64,000 bases of DNA from Veillonella sp. VA142 (GCF_003992135.1 NZ_RQVN01000006.1:1-64000), one strand, 5' to 3'. Counted from the stretch's first letter, positions 28,249 to 37,815 are shown. Translations and numbers: made by a program. The notes: a model not told the origin generated them from the letters alone.

Positions 28249-28257
28249 ATTATACCA
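28249..28257 (-). promoter_or_regulatory. Extended -10 promoter of the uvrBAC operon
   Basis: Minus strand TGG followed by TATAAT (28249-28254); the -35 position (TACAAT) is weak, which suits a gene that is activated by relief of repression. Confidence 0.55.
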
Positions 28258-28279
28258 TGAAAGTCCATTTTATTGTACT

Positions 28280-28294
28280 GTATGTTCGATACAA
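28280..28294. promoter_or_regulatory. Palindrome TGTAT-N5-ATACA upstream of uvrB
   Basis: The sequence TGTATGTTCGATACA is a palindrome around GTTCG, about 8 nt upstream of the weak -35. It contains the half-site GAAC(A) known from the Firmicute LexA box (GAAC-N4-GTTC), but only one half matches. Candidate operator, low certainty. Confidence 0.35.
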
Positions 28295-28395
28295 ATATAC
28301 AGATTTCCATGCATTCCTACTAATGGATGAACAGAAGGAAGTGGCGGGTGAGACTCTTCAACGATGCCAGTTCTTCTGACGATGGAGATGATATA

Positions 28396-28428
28396 AAAAG
28401 AAAAGCTGAATCAAAGATCCAACTTTTC
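28396..28428 (-). terminator. Terminator of the smc-ftsY operon
   Basis: A 13-bp stem with two G-U pairs (28400-28412 with 28416-28428), a 3-nt loop, and UUUUU on the minus strand. Confidence 0.85.
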
Positions 28429-28541
28429 TTTCACTATCTGCTATATGTTTATTGTATTACTAGACTCAGTAAGGCCTAGGGAATAATGCCTACAATTACT
28501 TATCATCTATTGTTGTATTTCTATTAATCCGCAACGTACAG

Positions 28542-28940
28542 CTACCCCTTGCCACGAATCCGACGCAATTCTTCTTCTGTGATAGGTGTATCCCCTTGCA
28601 AAGTTTGTGTGGCTGTGTCATCACCTTCTAACATTTCGATGAAGATGGCAATACCACAATCAGATAAATGATGACTTTCATCACCATGGTCATGTTCTAA
28701 AGACTGCTTCATATTCTCCGCAATACGATGGACAAAGTTCCATTGCTCATCCGTATAACTTTCAATACGGCTAGCAATTTCTTTCCAATTACTTAAGAGT
28801 AAACGGGTGAGAGGTCTGTACAAATCACCGCCTACAAATTCCATAATATCTACGGCACATTCAAGGCTGTCCCCATCGATACCATAGCCATTCATCTCAT
28901 TTTGGTCCACAACGTATTCATATAATTTATTTCTAGTCAT
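28542..28940 (-). CDS. Conserved-looking hypothetical protein downstream of ftsY
   Basis: 132 aa, not recognised. Acidic, soluble, no signal peptide or membrane segment. It is mostly helical by eye, with an Asp/His-rich stretch (HDHGDESHH, about residues 79-87) that could bind a metal, and ends in a basic RRIRGKG. The start uses AAAGGAG inside the end of ftsY, and the gene is followed by the operon terminator, so it is co-transcribed with smc and ftsY. Real coding is supported by this spacing and by an open frame ending at a terminator; function unknown. Confidence 0.7.
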   Translation of the reverse strand: MTRNKLYEYVVDQNEMNGYGIDGDSLECAVDIMEFVGGDLYRPLTRLLLSNWKEIASRIESYTDEQWNFVHRIAENMKQSLEHDHGDESHHLSDCGIAIFIEMLEGDDTATQTLQGDTPITEEELRRIRGKG

Positions 28941-28946
28941 GGTCCA

Positions 28947-29867
28947 CTATTCTCCTTTGTCAAAAAGAGCATTAGCAAATTCTTTTGCATTGAAAGGACG
29001 CAAATCATCCATTTGCTCACCTACGCCAATCCAACGTACAGGAACGCCCAACTCTTCTTTGATAGAGATAACTACACCACCTTTTGCAGTACCATCTAAT
29101 TTGGTCACCACAATCCCTGTCACAGGTACTGCTTCTCCAAATAATTTTGCTTGGCTCACTGCATTTTGACCTGTAGTACCATCTAGTACTAATAAGGTTT
29201 GATGCGGTGCGCCTGGGATTTGTTTATCTGCTACACGGCCGATTTTTTTCAATTCTTCCATAAGGTTGACTTTTGTGTGCAAACGCCCTGCTGTATCTAC
29301 GATGACTAAGTCCGCATCCTTAGCAACGGCTGAGGCACAGGCATCGAATACTACTGCTGCTGGATCAGCACCTTCTTTATGTTTTACAATGGATACACCT
29401 ACACGGTCTGCCCAAATGGATAACTGTTCAGATGCAGCAGCACGGAATGTATCCCCTGCTGCGATGATAACCTTTTTCCCTTGCTCCGCATAGTAATGTG
29501 CTAATTTCGCAATGGTTGTCGTTTTACCAACCCCATTCACACCTACTACCAAAATCACTTCTGGTTTGTGGAGTTCCAGCACTTCTTCTTGAGCTCCTAG
29601 CATTTCTGTAATGCGCTCTTCCATGAAAGGCATTACTTCACCTGTATTATTGATAATTCCTTCTGTAACTCCTCTACGAATTTCTTTCATCAAGTATGTT
29701 GTAGTTTTAGGCCCTAAATCACCAGTCAACATGGTAGCTTCTAAATCATCTAAGAAATCATCATCGATTTCAGCATAACCGATAACGATAGTTTCTACTT
29801 TTTTTACAAAATTATTTTTTGTCTTTTCTAAGCCCGCTTTCACACGGTCAAAAAAACTAAATGCCAT
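28947..29867 (-). CDS. ftsY: Signal recognition particle receptor FtsY
   Basis: About 306 aa from the ATG at 29867 (an in-frame GTG at 29873 is too close to the AAAGGAG site). N-terminal helical bundle then SRP GTPase: GVNGVGKTTTIAKLA, DTFRAAASEQL, DTAGRLH, TKLDGTAKGG. It lacks the long acidic A domain of E. coli FtsY, as is usual in Firmicutes. Docks SRP-ribosome complexes at the membrane. Overlaps the smc stop by 11 nt. Confidence 0.96.
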   Translation of the reverse strand: MAFSFFDRVKAGLEKTKNNFVKKVETIVIGYAEIDDDFLDDLEATMLTGDLGPKTTTYLMKEIRRGVTEGIINNTGEVMPFMEERITEMLGAQEEVLELHKPEVILVVGVNGVGKTTTIAKLAHYYAEQGKKVIIAAGDTFRAAASEQLSIWADRVGVSIVKHKEGADPAAVVFDACASAVAKDADLVIVDTAGRLHTKVNLMEELKKIGRVADKQIPGAPHQTLLVLDGTTGQNAVSQAKLFGEAVPVTGIVVTKLDGTAKGGVVISIKEELGVPVRWIGVGEQMDDLRPFNAKEFANALFDKGE

Positions 29868-32800
29868 AGTCACTATTCTCCTTTACATCATCAAAGGCTA
29901 CAGTTAATAAGCGAGACACACCTCGTTCCACCATAGTCACCCCTTGTAAAACATGAGCCGATTCCATGGTCCGTTTACGATGGGTTACCACGATAAATTG
30001 TGTGGCATCCCCCAAGTTATGCAAATAGTGGCTAAAACGTTCCACATTCGCATCATCTAACGCAGCGTCTACCTCGTCAAGCACACAGAATGGAGCAGGT
30101 CGATAATCTAGCAGCGCAAAGAGCAAGGCTATGACCGTCAATGCTCGTTCCCCACCAGATAACAAGCTTAATTGTTGGCGCTTCTTTCCTGGCGGTTGGA
30201 TATAAAAATCAATGCCACTTTCTAAAATGGATTCCGGGTTGGATGCTACAATTTGCGCTGTACCGCCTCCAAACAATTGAGAGAATACATGTTGAAATTT
30301 ATCACGAATTACGGTAAGTACATCTTGCAACTGTTCAGACATCGCCCCATCAATTTCAGCAATAACGCCTTCGAGTTGTTCTTTAGCTATCACCAAATCT
30401 TCTTTTTGTGCATGATAAAATGCTAGCTTTCCTTCCGCTTCCTCATATTCTGCAATGGCATTAGGATTGATAGCCCCTAAGCTTTCAATCTGTCTTGCCA
30501 AGTTCGCCTGTTGTTGTTTCCACTCATGTACGGAGCCACCTAAATGTATATTCTGTGCCTCTTGTTTAGTATACCCTAAAGCGCCCAATTGTTCCAATGC
30601 TTGTTCGCCTTGTAGTTGATATTTTATTAACCCTTCTTGTAGGTCCACTAGTTTTTTCTGCACAATTCGTTGGCGTTGTTCTTGTTGATTTCGTTCTTCT
30701 TGCAATTGACTTAATTGCAACTCCCAAGTACGCACTTTTTCTTGTCCACCTTTACGGGCTTCTCCAATGGTAGCTACCCGTTCTTCTATGGCTTGTTTCT
30801 CTGATTCTAATGTTAAAACAGGTCCTCCGCCTAAGCGTGTGACATCTTCCCCTAATTGGGTCAATCTTTGATTTAAGCTTGTAATTTCTACTTCCTTATC
30901 TTTGATATGTTTTTCTAATTGTGCTAATTCTTTTTTGCTTTGTTCTAACAACAATCTAGATTGTTCCCAGCGTAAGCGTACTCCTTGCAGTTCCTCATTT
31001 TGCTCACGTTCTCGGTCTTGTAAAGTTTGCTCTTGAGCAACTAAGGTAGCGACTTGCTCTTGAGGTCCTTCTCGATTCTCTAACTGTGAAAGTTCATCTG
31101 CCAGCCTTTTGATATTCTCTCCTAAGGTAGTTTGCTTTTCTTGAACCTTTTGTAGCTCCTCATGATAGGTCTGCACCATTCCACCTAAGTTAACTTGTTC
31201 TCCTTGGGAGCGTTGTTGCTCTTGCTGTAAGCTACGTAATTGCAATTCTTCTTGTTCATAGGTTTGACGTAATCCCTTACCAGACTGTGTCAAAGCTTCT
31301 ATTTCTTTGTCTAGTCCTTGTAAAGTCTGTTGTAACACCTGTGCTGTATCTCGTAATGCATGTATATCTTGCTGCAATGTATCTTGCTCTTCTTTACGGG
31401 ACAAGATAGATACTTTTTTCCGTTTCGTAGCACCACCCGTTAAGGCACCACCTGGTTGCAATTGCTCTCCTGTTAAAGTAACAATCCGCAATTGTTGATG
31501 ATATTCTTTTTGCAATGCTAATCCATGATCCAAGGTATCTACAATCAAAGTACGCCCTAATAGCTGATTAAATACGCCTGTATATTGTGTATCAAATTGA
31601 ATGCAGTCTACACCCAATCCCAATACATAAGGCGATGTTAAGGCTTTATGATCCAGACGTTTTCCTCGTACCATATCCATCGGTAAAAACGTAACACGAC
31701 CACCTTGTGTGCGTTTTAAGTATTGTACTGCTTCAGAAGCAATCTTTGCAGTCTCTGTGATAACTTGATGAATAGCACCACCTAAAGCAGTTTCAATGGC
31801 CACTAAGAATTTTTCTTCCACAGTGAATACATCACCAATAGCTCCACGAATATGAGAAGACCAAGTTTCTTTCGCTTGTAATACATGTTTTGTGCCTTCC
31901 AAATAACCTTCATGCAGCTCTTCCCAGCTATGTAACAGTTCTAAACGACCTTCTTTAGCTTGCAGTGTTCTTTGTACTTCTACTAATTCCTGATTGTTTT
32001 GTCGACGTCTATTCTCTAGCTGTTGTAATGATTGACGTGCTGTCTGCAATGCTTCCTGTGCTTCATCAACAACCTGTTGTTGCGCCTCTAACTGCACTTT
32101 TGCCTGTGTCATAGATTCCTCTAAATCTTGCAAGGTCGCTTGTAAGCGTTGCGCATCATCTTTCTTTTGTGTTTCTAACTCTTCCTCTCTTGCTAATTGA
32201 TGGCGGGCTTCCTCCAACTCACGAACAACACGAATATGACGCTCATGAGCATGCTGCTCCGCTATGCGCATACCATCTAAATTAGCCTTCACTTGACTAA
32301 GAGAGTCTCGAGTATTTTGCAAATTAGATTCAGCCTGTTTCACATCTTTGCCAATGACTTCTAAAGTATTTTCTTCCTCTTTCAAGGATGCTAAATCACG
32401 GTCATACTGTTCCTCTTTTTCTTCCAGTTCTTCCTTCCAAGTTCTTAACTGTTCTTCTCCATCTTTTAACTCTGCCACCATATTGGCTTCTTTTAGGCGA
32501 GCCACTTCAATTTGTCCGGTTAATTCCCCTAATTTACCTTGTAACGTGGCAAATTCATCTTCCATACTTCGGTGGGTTTCACGAAATATTTGAAGCTCAT
32601 TTTGTGTTGTCGTATAGGTCTCTTGAATGGTATCTAAACTAGTTTCTAACTCTTCTTGCTCACGAAGGTAGGATAAGTTTTCATTTTCTTGTCGTGTAAA
32701 TAAACGATCTGCCGTTTTATAGTCATGAAATGTAATGGCTCCATCATAGTTACGTTTCTCTTGTGATAATGTATTGTACTCACGTGTCACATTAGCTTTC

Positions 32801-33420
32801 GTTTCTAATTCTACTAATTGATCTCCAAGAGTACTCATTACATCATCTAAGCGTTCCATATTACGATCTGTACTGTTGATACGTCGAATGGCATCTTCTT
32901 TATTCATTTTGAAGCGAGAAATACCTGCCACATCTTCAAAGATTAATCGCCGTTCTTCTGGTTTACTATTCAAGATAGTATCGATACGATTTTGTCCAAT
33001 AATGGCCATAGAATCTTTACCTAAGCCTGTATCTGCTAATAATAGATGAATATCTTTTAAGCGGCAATTTCTTTTGTTGATTTGGAACTCACTTTCACCA
33101 TTACGATACATACGGCGTGTGATAACTACTTCAGCCAATTCCTTGCCCAACGTACCATCACTGTTATCAAAAATTAAATTTACCTCAGCCGCATTATGAG
33201 GACGACGAGCTTCTGTGCCAGAAAAAATAATATCTTCCGCTTTTTGTCCACGCAAATGGCGCACATTCGATTCTCCCAAGACCCAACGAATTGCGTCGGT
33301 AATATTACTCTTACCACTGCCATTAGGGCCTACAATCCCAGTCATGCCTGGAGAAAAAGACACTACCGTTTTATCAGCAAAGGACTTAAATCCTTTCATT
33401 TCTAGTCGCAATAATTGCAT
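29857..33420 (-). CDS. smc: Chromosome partition protein SMC
   Basis: 1187 aa from ATG 33420, chosen because AAAGGAAG precedes it and MQLLRLEMKGFKSFADKT is the standard N-terminus; an in-frame extension to 33468 lacks a ribosome site. N-terminal Walker A GPNGSGKSN (about 32-40), coiled coil, hinge at about 510-660, coiled coil, and C-terminal signature LLSGGERALT with Walker B FCVLDEVDAALDD. Organises and segregates chromosomes with ScpAB (not in this window). Confidence 0.97.
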   Translation of the reverse strand: MQLLRLEMKGFKSFADKTVVSFSPGMTGIVGPNGSGKSNITDAIRWVLGESNVRHLRGQKAEDIIFSGTEARRPHNAAEVNLIFDNSDGTLGKELAEVVITRRMYRNGESEFQINKRNCRLKDIHLLLADTGLGKDSMAIIGQNRIDTILNSKPEERRLIFEDVAGISRFKMNKEDAIRRINSTDRNMERLDDVMSTLGDQLVELETKANVTREYNTLSQEKRNYDGAITFHDYKTADRLFTRQENENLSYLREQEELETSLDTIQETYTTTQNELQIFRETHRSMEDEFATLQGKLGELTGQIEVARLKEANMVAELKDGEEQLRTWKEELEEKEEQYDRDLASLKEEENTLEVIGKDVKQAESNLQNTRDSLSQVKANLDGMRIAEQHAHERHIRVVRELEEARHQLAREEELETQKKDDAQRLQATLQDLEESMTQAKVQLEAQQQVVDEAQEALQTARQSLQQLENRRRQNNQELVEVQRTLQAKEGRLELLHSWEELHEGYLEGTKHVLQAKETWSSHIRGAIGDVFTVEEKFLVAIETALGGAIHQVITETAKIASEAVQYLKRTQGGRVTFLPMDMVRGKRLDHKALTSPYVLGLGVDCIQFDTQYTGVFNQLLGRTLIVDTLDHGLALQKEYHQQLRIVTLTGEQLQPGGALTGGATKRKKVSILSRKEEQDTLQQDIHALRDTAQVLQQTLQGLDKEIEALTQSGKGLRQTYEQEELQLRSLQQEQQRSQGEQVNLGGMVQTYHEELQKVQEKQTTLGENIKRLADELSQLENREGPQEQVATLVAQEQTLQDREREQNEELQGVRLRWEQSRLLLEQSKKELAQLEKHIKDKEVEITSLNQRLTQLGEDVTRLGGGPVLTLESEKQAIEERVATIGEARKGGQEKVRTWELQLSQLQEERNQQEQRQRIVQKKLVDLQEGLIKYQLQGEQALEQLGALGYTKQEAQNIHLGGSVHEWKQQQANLARQIESLGAINPNAIAEYEEAEGKLAFYHAQKEDLVIAKEQLEGVIAEIDGAMSEQLQDVLTVIRDKFQHVFSQLFGGGTAQIVASNPESILESGIDFYIQPPGKKRQQLSLLSGGERALTVIALLFALLDYRPAPFCVLDEVDAALDDANVERFSHYLHNLGDATQFIVVTHRKRTMESAHVLQGVTMVERGVSRLLTVAFDDVKENSDYGI

Positions 33421-33580
33421 GACTGCTTCCTTTCTATCTATAAATAGGTACATTCTAAAATTATACAATGTCTATAGTTTTCATTCTATACTTTATACGT
33501 ATACCTATGTTCCACATCTTATCACATATATCGATACAGACCACAAGTCAATCCACGGCTGTATACCGATAGGAGTCACT

Positions 33581-34648
33581 TTAAAGAACCAAACCATATA
33601 ATATAGTATCTATCATGACATGTACGATTCCAGTATTATTATTTCCTTCTTTTTGTTTCCAAGTCCATTCTATCTGCTCATATTCCTGTCCAAAGTACTC
33701 TACATTCTTATTTTTCAATCCACGTACTTTTGATGTGAAAGGCCTTGGATATTCTACGATAACCTTATGAATCACACCAAATACTTCTTGGTGTTCTTCT
33801 ATGGCTTGCTGGATAGCTTGAAGCCATTCATAATTGACTACCAATTCTCCAAAGGCAGGAGCATAGGGTCCTCCTACAATACCACGACCAGCATCAAAGT
33901 CTTCTGTACTTTGTAATCCTACACGTATGATCTGTGTACCTTTGCCTTCTAAATACGATTTTAAAAAAGCACTATAGGCTACCGCTTGCTCTATTGTTAA
34001 TGGTACATAACTACCTTCACGAACACGATCAGCTAGTTCTGTGTCTTCAATGACAATCACAGGATAAATACGACACACATCCGCCCGTAATTGTCCTGCT
34101 TTCACCGCCGTATTTACTAAAGTCGTCCACGTCTCTCCTGGTAATCCAGGAAGCAGCTGTATACCTAGTGTCATGCCTTGTGCTCGAATCATTTTACAAG
34201 CCTGTTCCACATCTTCTACCGTATGCCCTCGTTTAGCATCTACAAGCATATCCTCATCTAATGTTTGTACCCCTAATTCAATGGTTCTTACACCACTAGT
34301 ATAGAGCTCTTTCAATCGAGATTCTCTGATGGCATCAGGTCGAGTAGACAAGCGGATTCCTTGAATTAATCCCTGTTGAAATGCTTCTGTAGCAGGCTCC
34401 AATAATGTATTTTGCACTTCTTGTGGGATAGCCGTAAAGCTACCGCCAAAGTATGCCACTTCCCATTGTCCTTTGTGACCTTGTTCAGATATTGTCTCAC
34501 GAATGGACCTACGGATAGTATCCACCGATACCATTTCTTGTTGTCCAGAAATACGTGGCTGATTACAAAATACACAAATATAAGGGCACCCAATATGAGG
34601 TATAAAAAATGGAAGTAATCTAGTTTTCTCTTTTTTTACTTTCCTCAT
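33581..34648 (-). CDS. Radical SAM protein, Elp3-like/YhcC-like
   Basis: 355 aa. N-terminal radical SAM [4Fe-4S] motif CPYICVFC (C21, C25, C28), then YFGGSF(TA), a SAM-binding GVQT segment, and LLPGLPGET. The architecture resembles the radical SAM half of Elp3-type proteins that sit beside rnc or smc in Firmicutes; no acetyltransferase domain follows. Substrate unknown. The C-terminal about 80 residues (VIVEYPRPFTSKVRGLKNKN onward) are a distinct domain. Probably separately transcribed, as a terminator follows rnc. Confidence 0.75.
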   Translation of the reverse strand: MRKVKKEKTRLLPFFIPHIGCPYICVFCNQPRISGQQEMVSVDTIRRSIRETISEQGHKGQWEVAYFGGSFTAIPQEVQNTLLEPATEAFQQGLIQGIRLSTRPDAIRESRLKELYTSGVRTIELGVQTLDEDMLVDAKRGHTVEDVEQACKMIRAQGMTLGIQLLPGLPGETWTTLVNTAVKAGQLRADVCRIYPVIVIEDTELADRVREGSYVPLTIEQAVAYSAFLKSYLEGKGTQIIRVGLQSTEDFDAGRGIVGGPYAPAFGELVVNYEWLQAIQQAIEEHQEVFGVIHKVIVEYPRPFTSKVRGLKNKNVEYFGQEYEQIEWTWKQKEGNNNTGIVHVMIDTILYGLVL

Positions 34649-34822
34649 AGGAGCCCCCTTAACTATAGGTATTTCGTGTATGTAAACAATTCTTTATAAA
34701 CTACATCATACAAGATGATATATGACAATCCTATCAGCACTTAATAGGTACTCATCTATTGTATCATGACAGTCAGTTTCATGGTATCACAACCATATGA
34801 GCCATTTTACTCTTATCAAAGA

Positions 34823-34846
34823 AAAAGGGAGTGGTTCCCCACCCCT
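34823..34846 (-). terminator. Terminator of the fab-rnc operon
   Basis: Minus strand GGGGTGG, loop GGAA, CCACTCC (34828-34845), with one G-U pair, followed by CUUUUU. Located 10 nt after the rnc stop. Confidence 0.8.
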
Positions 34847-34855
34847 CAATCCTTA

Positions 34856-35587
34856 CTATTGTATAAGCTTTTCATAAGCCTCTTTTGCAGCCGCTTGAGC
34901 TGCTACTTTTTTATTTCGTCCAGAACCTATCCCTGATGGAATTCCATCAACGACCACTTCCATAGTAAAAAATTTATTATGATCCGGTCCCTCCTCATTA
35001 ATGACATGATACCGTATCACAGATTCTCCTTTTTGTTGTACCAACTCTTGGAGCAAGGTTTTAAAGTCTTTTCCTACTTTTCCTAAAAGTGCCATTTGGA
35101 GATATCCATGCAAATGACTCAAAACGAACTGTTTTCCCACTTCGTAGCCACACTCTAAATAGATAGCTCCTAAGACAGCCTCAAAAGTATCTGCTAAAAT
35201 AGAGTTCCGATCAGCTCCGCCGCAGTGACGCTCTCCCCTGCCTAATCGTAGATATTTCCCTAAGGCTAAGGAACGACTACATTCAGCCAAAGAACCTTCA
35301 CATACAGTACAAGCTTTTAAACGGGTCAGTTCACCCTCAGTCATTTCTGGATATGTAGTAAATAAATATTCTCCTATAATAAGATCTAACACAGCATCCC
35401 CTAAAAATTCCAAACGTTCATTATGGTGTTCGTGGGATAACTTATGTTCATTCGCATAAGAAGAATGTGTTAATGCACGGTTTAATGTGCTTATATTTTG
35501 TAAGGGCAAATGTAAATCCGCAATAAGCTCGTGAAGTAATTCTTCACGAGCCTTGCTAGTTACTTTGCTACTTTTAGGAGCATTCAC
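34856..35587 (-). CDS. rnc: Ribonuclease III
   Basis: 243 aa. N-terminal endonuclease domain with signature NERLEFLGDAVLDLII and catalytic DTFEAVLGAIYLECG, and a C-terminal dsRNA-binding domain (about residues 170-240, ending KKVAAQAAAKEAYEKLIQ). Cuts rRNA precursors and sense-antisense duplexes. Begins with GTG at 35587, 2 nt after the fabF stop, using GAGG at the end of fabF; the nearby ATG at 35583 is out of frame. Its place at the end of the fab operon is common in Firmicutes. Confidence 0.96.
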   Translation of the reverse strand: MNAPKSSKVTSKAREELLHELIADLHLPLQNISTLNRALTHSSYANEHKLSHEHHNERLEFLGDAVLDLIIGEYLFTTYPEMTEGELTRLKACTVCEGSLAECSRSLALGKYLRLGRGERHCGGADRNSILADTFEAVLGAIYLECGYEVGKQFVLSHLHGYLQMALLGKVGKDFKTLLQELVQQKGESVIRYHVINEEGPDHNKFFTMEVVVDGIPSGIGSGRNKKVAAQAAAKEAYEKLIQ

Positions 35588-35589
35588 AA

Positions 35590-36834
35590 TTACGCCTCAT
35601 AACGACGAACAACGATAGTACCGTTGTGTCCACCAAAACCGAAGGAGTTAGAAAGAGCCACATCAACTTTCATATCACGAGCTCCATCAGATACATAATC
35701 TAAATCCAATTCTGGATCTGGGTTGTCAAGGTTAATTGTTGGATGCACTTTGCCAGTTTCAATAGCCATTGCCATAACAATCGCTTCGATAGCACCAGCC
35801 GCACCTAATAAGTGACCTGTCATAGATTTAGTGGAGTTTACAGCTAGCTTACTAGCATGATCTCCGAATAATTGTTTAATAGCTAATGTTTCATTCGCAT
35901 CATTAATGGATGTAGATGTACCATGAGCATTGATATAATCAACTTCTTCAGGTTTAATACCTGCATCATTTAATGCTAATTCCATACATTTACGGGCTTG
36001 CGTGCCGCCTGGTGCAGGAGAAGAGATATGATATGCATCACCATTAGTACCATATCCCACTACTTCTGCGTAGATATGTGCACCACGTGCTTTTGCATGT
36101 TCTAATTCTTCCAATACAACGATACCAGAACCTTCACCCATGACGAATCCATCACGATCTGCAGCAAATGGACGAGATGCTTTTGTAGGTTCATCATTGC
36201 GTGTAGACATAGCTTTCATAGATGCGAAACCTGCTACTGCTGCTGGAGAAACTGCGGCTTCCGTACCACCAGCAAACATTACATCTGCTTGACCATGAGC
36301 AATCATGCGGAATGCTTCACCAATTGCATTCGTACCAGATGTACAAGCTGTAACAACAGTTTCCACTGGTCCACGCAACCCTAATTGAATAGATACACGG
36401 CCAGATACCATATTAGCAATCATCATAGGCACTGCAAATGGGCTGACACGACCTGGGCCTTTTTCAAATAAAGTTACATATACATCGTGGATAGAATCAA
36501 TACCACCAATACCAGTACCTACTACAGTACCGCAACGATCCAAGTCTTCTTTATCTAAATCTAAATCAGCATCTTTTCTCGCCAACACAGCAGCTGCAAT
36601 AGCAAATGCAGCAGAGCGGTCCATACGACGCGCTTCTTTTTTATCGATTCCAAATTGTGTTGGGTCAAAATCTTTAATTTCACCCGCAATACGAGTTGCA
36701 TAATCACTTGCATCAAATCGAGTAATAGGACCGATACCGGATTCACCCCGTAACAATGCATTGTAAAAGTCATCTTTACCGATTCCTACTGGTGTCACAG
36801 CACCTAAACCAGTAATAACAACACGTCTTTCCAT
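35590..36834 (-). CDS. fabF: 3-oxoacyl-[ACP] synthase II
   Basis: 414-aa condensing enzyme for chain elongation and temperature-dependent unsaturated chain extension. Catalytic Cys in VTACTSGTNA, His in NAHGTSTSINDANE, Lys-His in KSMTGHLLGAAG, and the C-terminal SNSFGFGGHNG. Full length. RBS AGAGGTGG. In the fab operon between the FabK/NPD paralogue and rnc. Confidence 0.97.
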   Translation of the reverse strand: MERRVVITGLGAVTPVGIGKDDFYNALLRGESGIGPITRFDASDYATRIAGEIKDFDPTQFGIDKKEARRMDRSAAFAIAAAVLARKDADLDLDKEDLDRCGTVVGTGIGGIDSIHDVYVTLFEKGPGRVSPFAVPMMIANMVSGRVSIQLGLRGPVETVVTACTSGTNAIGEAFRMIAHGQADVMFAGGTEAAVSPAAVAGFASMKAMSTRNDEPTKASRPFAADRDGFVMGEGSGIVVLEELEHAKARGAHIYAEVVGYGTNGDAYHISSPAPGGTQARKCMELALNDAGIKPEEVDYINAHGTSTSINDANETLAIKQLFGDHASKLAVNSTKSMTGHLLGAAGAIEAIVMAMAIETGKVHPTINLDNPDPELDLDYVSDGARDMKVDVALSNSFGFGGHNGTIVVRRYEA

Positions 36835-36858
36835 TATTCCACCTCTTTATAATCTCAT

Positions 36859-37815
36859 TTAATCAATGGCTGCAGCCTCAGAAACTAGGCGAGCAAAAAT
36901 TTCGTTCACAGGTAATATGGAGTCTACTTTACGCATATTATTACCTGAGAATACCAATCCCGTTTCAACGTCCCCTTGTTGAGCACGTGAAAGAGCTTTA
37001 ATAATACAGAATTTGTGTGAACAATGCTTCAAGCATCGATGACACTCTGTAGGTGGCGGTACTGTACCGTCTAATACTGTTTCTGCAAACTTATTACGCA
37101 ACGCTTGTCCTGGAAGCCCTACTGGACTTTGAATCAAGACAATGTCATCTGGAGCATCTGCACGTACGTACATTTTTTTCAATTCATCAGAGGCATTACA
37201 CTCCACACTAGCAGCAAAACGGCTTCCCATTTGCACTCCACTAGCACCAAGTTTAATCATCTCCACAATATCTGCTCCATCAAGAACCCCACCAGCACCA
37301 ATGACTGGGATGTTTTTCACAGCTGCTACCACTTCTGGTACTAGATCACGAGAGGAGCGATCTGTACCTAAGTGACCACCTGCTTCACAACCTTCCACGA
37401 TGACTGCGGAGGCTCCTAATCCTTCAGAAATACGAGCTAATTTAGGAGTAGATACGATAGGTACAATAGGTGTACCAGATTCACGTCCTAAAGCAAACAT
37501 ATCTCTGGAAAATCCTGCGCCAGCTACGACGAGGTCAATACCCTCTTCAATGGCCGTTTTTACAAGCCCTAAAAATTCTGTAGCGGCTACCATTGCATTT
37601 ATACCGATAATGCCCGTAGGCGATAATTTCCTTGCTAATTGTATTTCGTATCGTAATTCATCAAAAGGCATGCCAGATGCTGCAATCAGGCCGATACCAC
37701 CTTCATTTGCAACTGCTGCAGCCAACCGAGCTGTAGACAATCGGATTGCCATTCCACCTTGAATTACCGGTACTTTGGCTACCAATTTCCCTATATTAAG
37801 TTCAGGGAGTTTCAC
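36859..37815 (-). CDS. FabK/nitronate monooxygenase-family FMN enzyme (paralogue)
   Basis: About 318 aa from GTG 37815, chosen because AGGAGG lies 7 nt upstream; an in-frame GTG at 37842 has no ribosome site. TIM-barrel flavoprotein with PVIQGGMAIRLS, VEGCEAGGHLG, VIGAGGVLDGADI and GASGVQMGSRF, the family shared by FabK (enoyl-ACP reductase II) and nitronate monooxygenases. It differs from fabK upstream by a cysteine cluster CHRCLKHCSHKFC near residues 257-269, which could hold a metal or Fe-S centre. Being inside the fab operon suggests a role in fatty-acid synthesis, for example an isomerase or a second reductase, but this is inference. Confidence 0.75.
   Translation of the reverse strand: MKLPELNIGKLVAKVPVIQGGMAIRLSTARLAAAVANEGGIGLIAASGMPFDELRYEIQLARKLSPTGIIGINAMVAATEFLGLVKTAIEEGIDLVVAGAGFSRDMFALGRESGTPIVPIVSTPKLARISEGLGASAVIVEGCEAGGHLGTDRSSRDLVPEVVAAVKNIPVIGAGGVLDGADIVEMIKLGASGVQMGSRFAASVECNASDELKKMYVRADAPDDIVLIQSPVGLPGQALRNKFAETVLDGTVPPPTECHRCLKHCSHKFCIIKALSRAQQGDVETGLVFSGNNMRKVDSILPVNEIFARLVSEAAAID

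Larger units (their letters stand above)
28177..28541. other. Intergenic region upstream of uvrB
   Basis: About 365 bp with no credible gene. It holds the uvrB promoter (28249-28257), an SOS-like palindrome (28280-28294), a G-rich patch near 28335-28350 of unknown role, and the terminator of the smc-ftsY operon (28396-28428). Confidence 0.7.

Noticed and set aside
33421-33468. Longer N-terminus for SMC
   Set aside because: AAAGGAAG lies just before ATG 33420 and the standard SMC N-terminus starts there; the upstream extension reads through the promoter region.
35581-35583. ATG as start of rnc
   Set aside because: It is out of frame with the RNase III coding sequence; the GTG at 35587 is in frame and follows GAGG.
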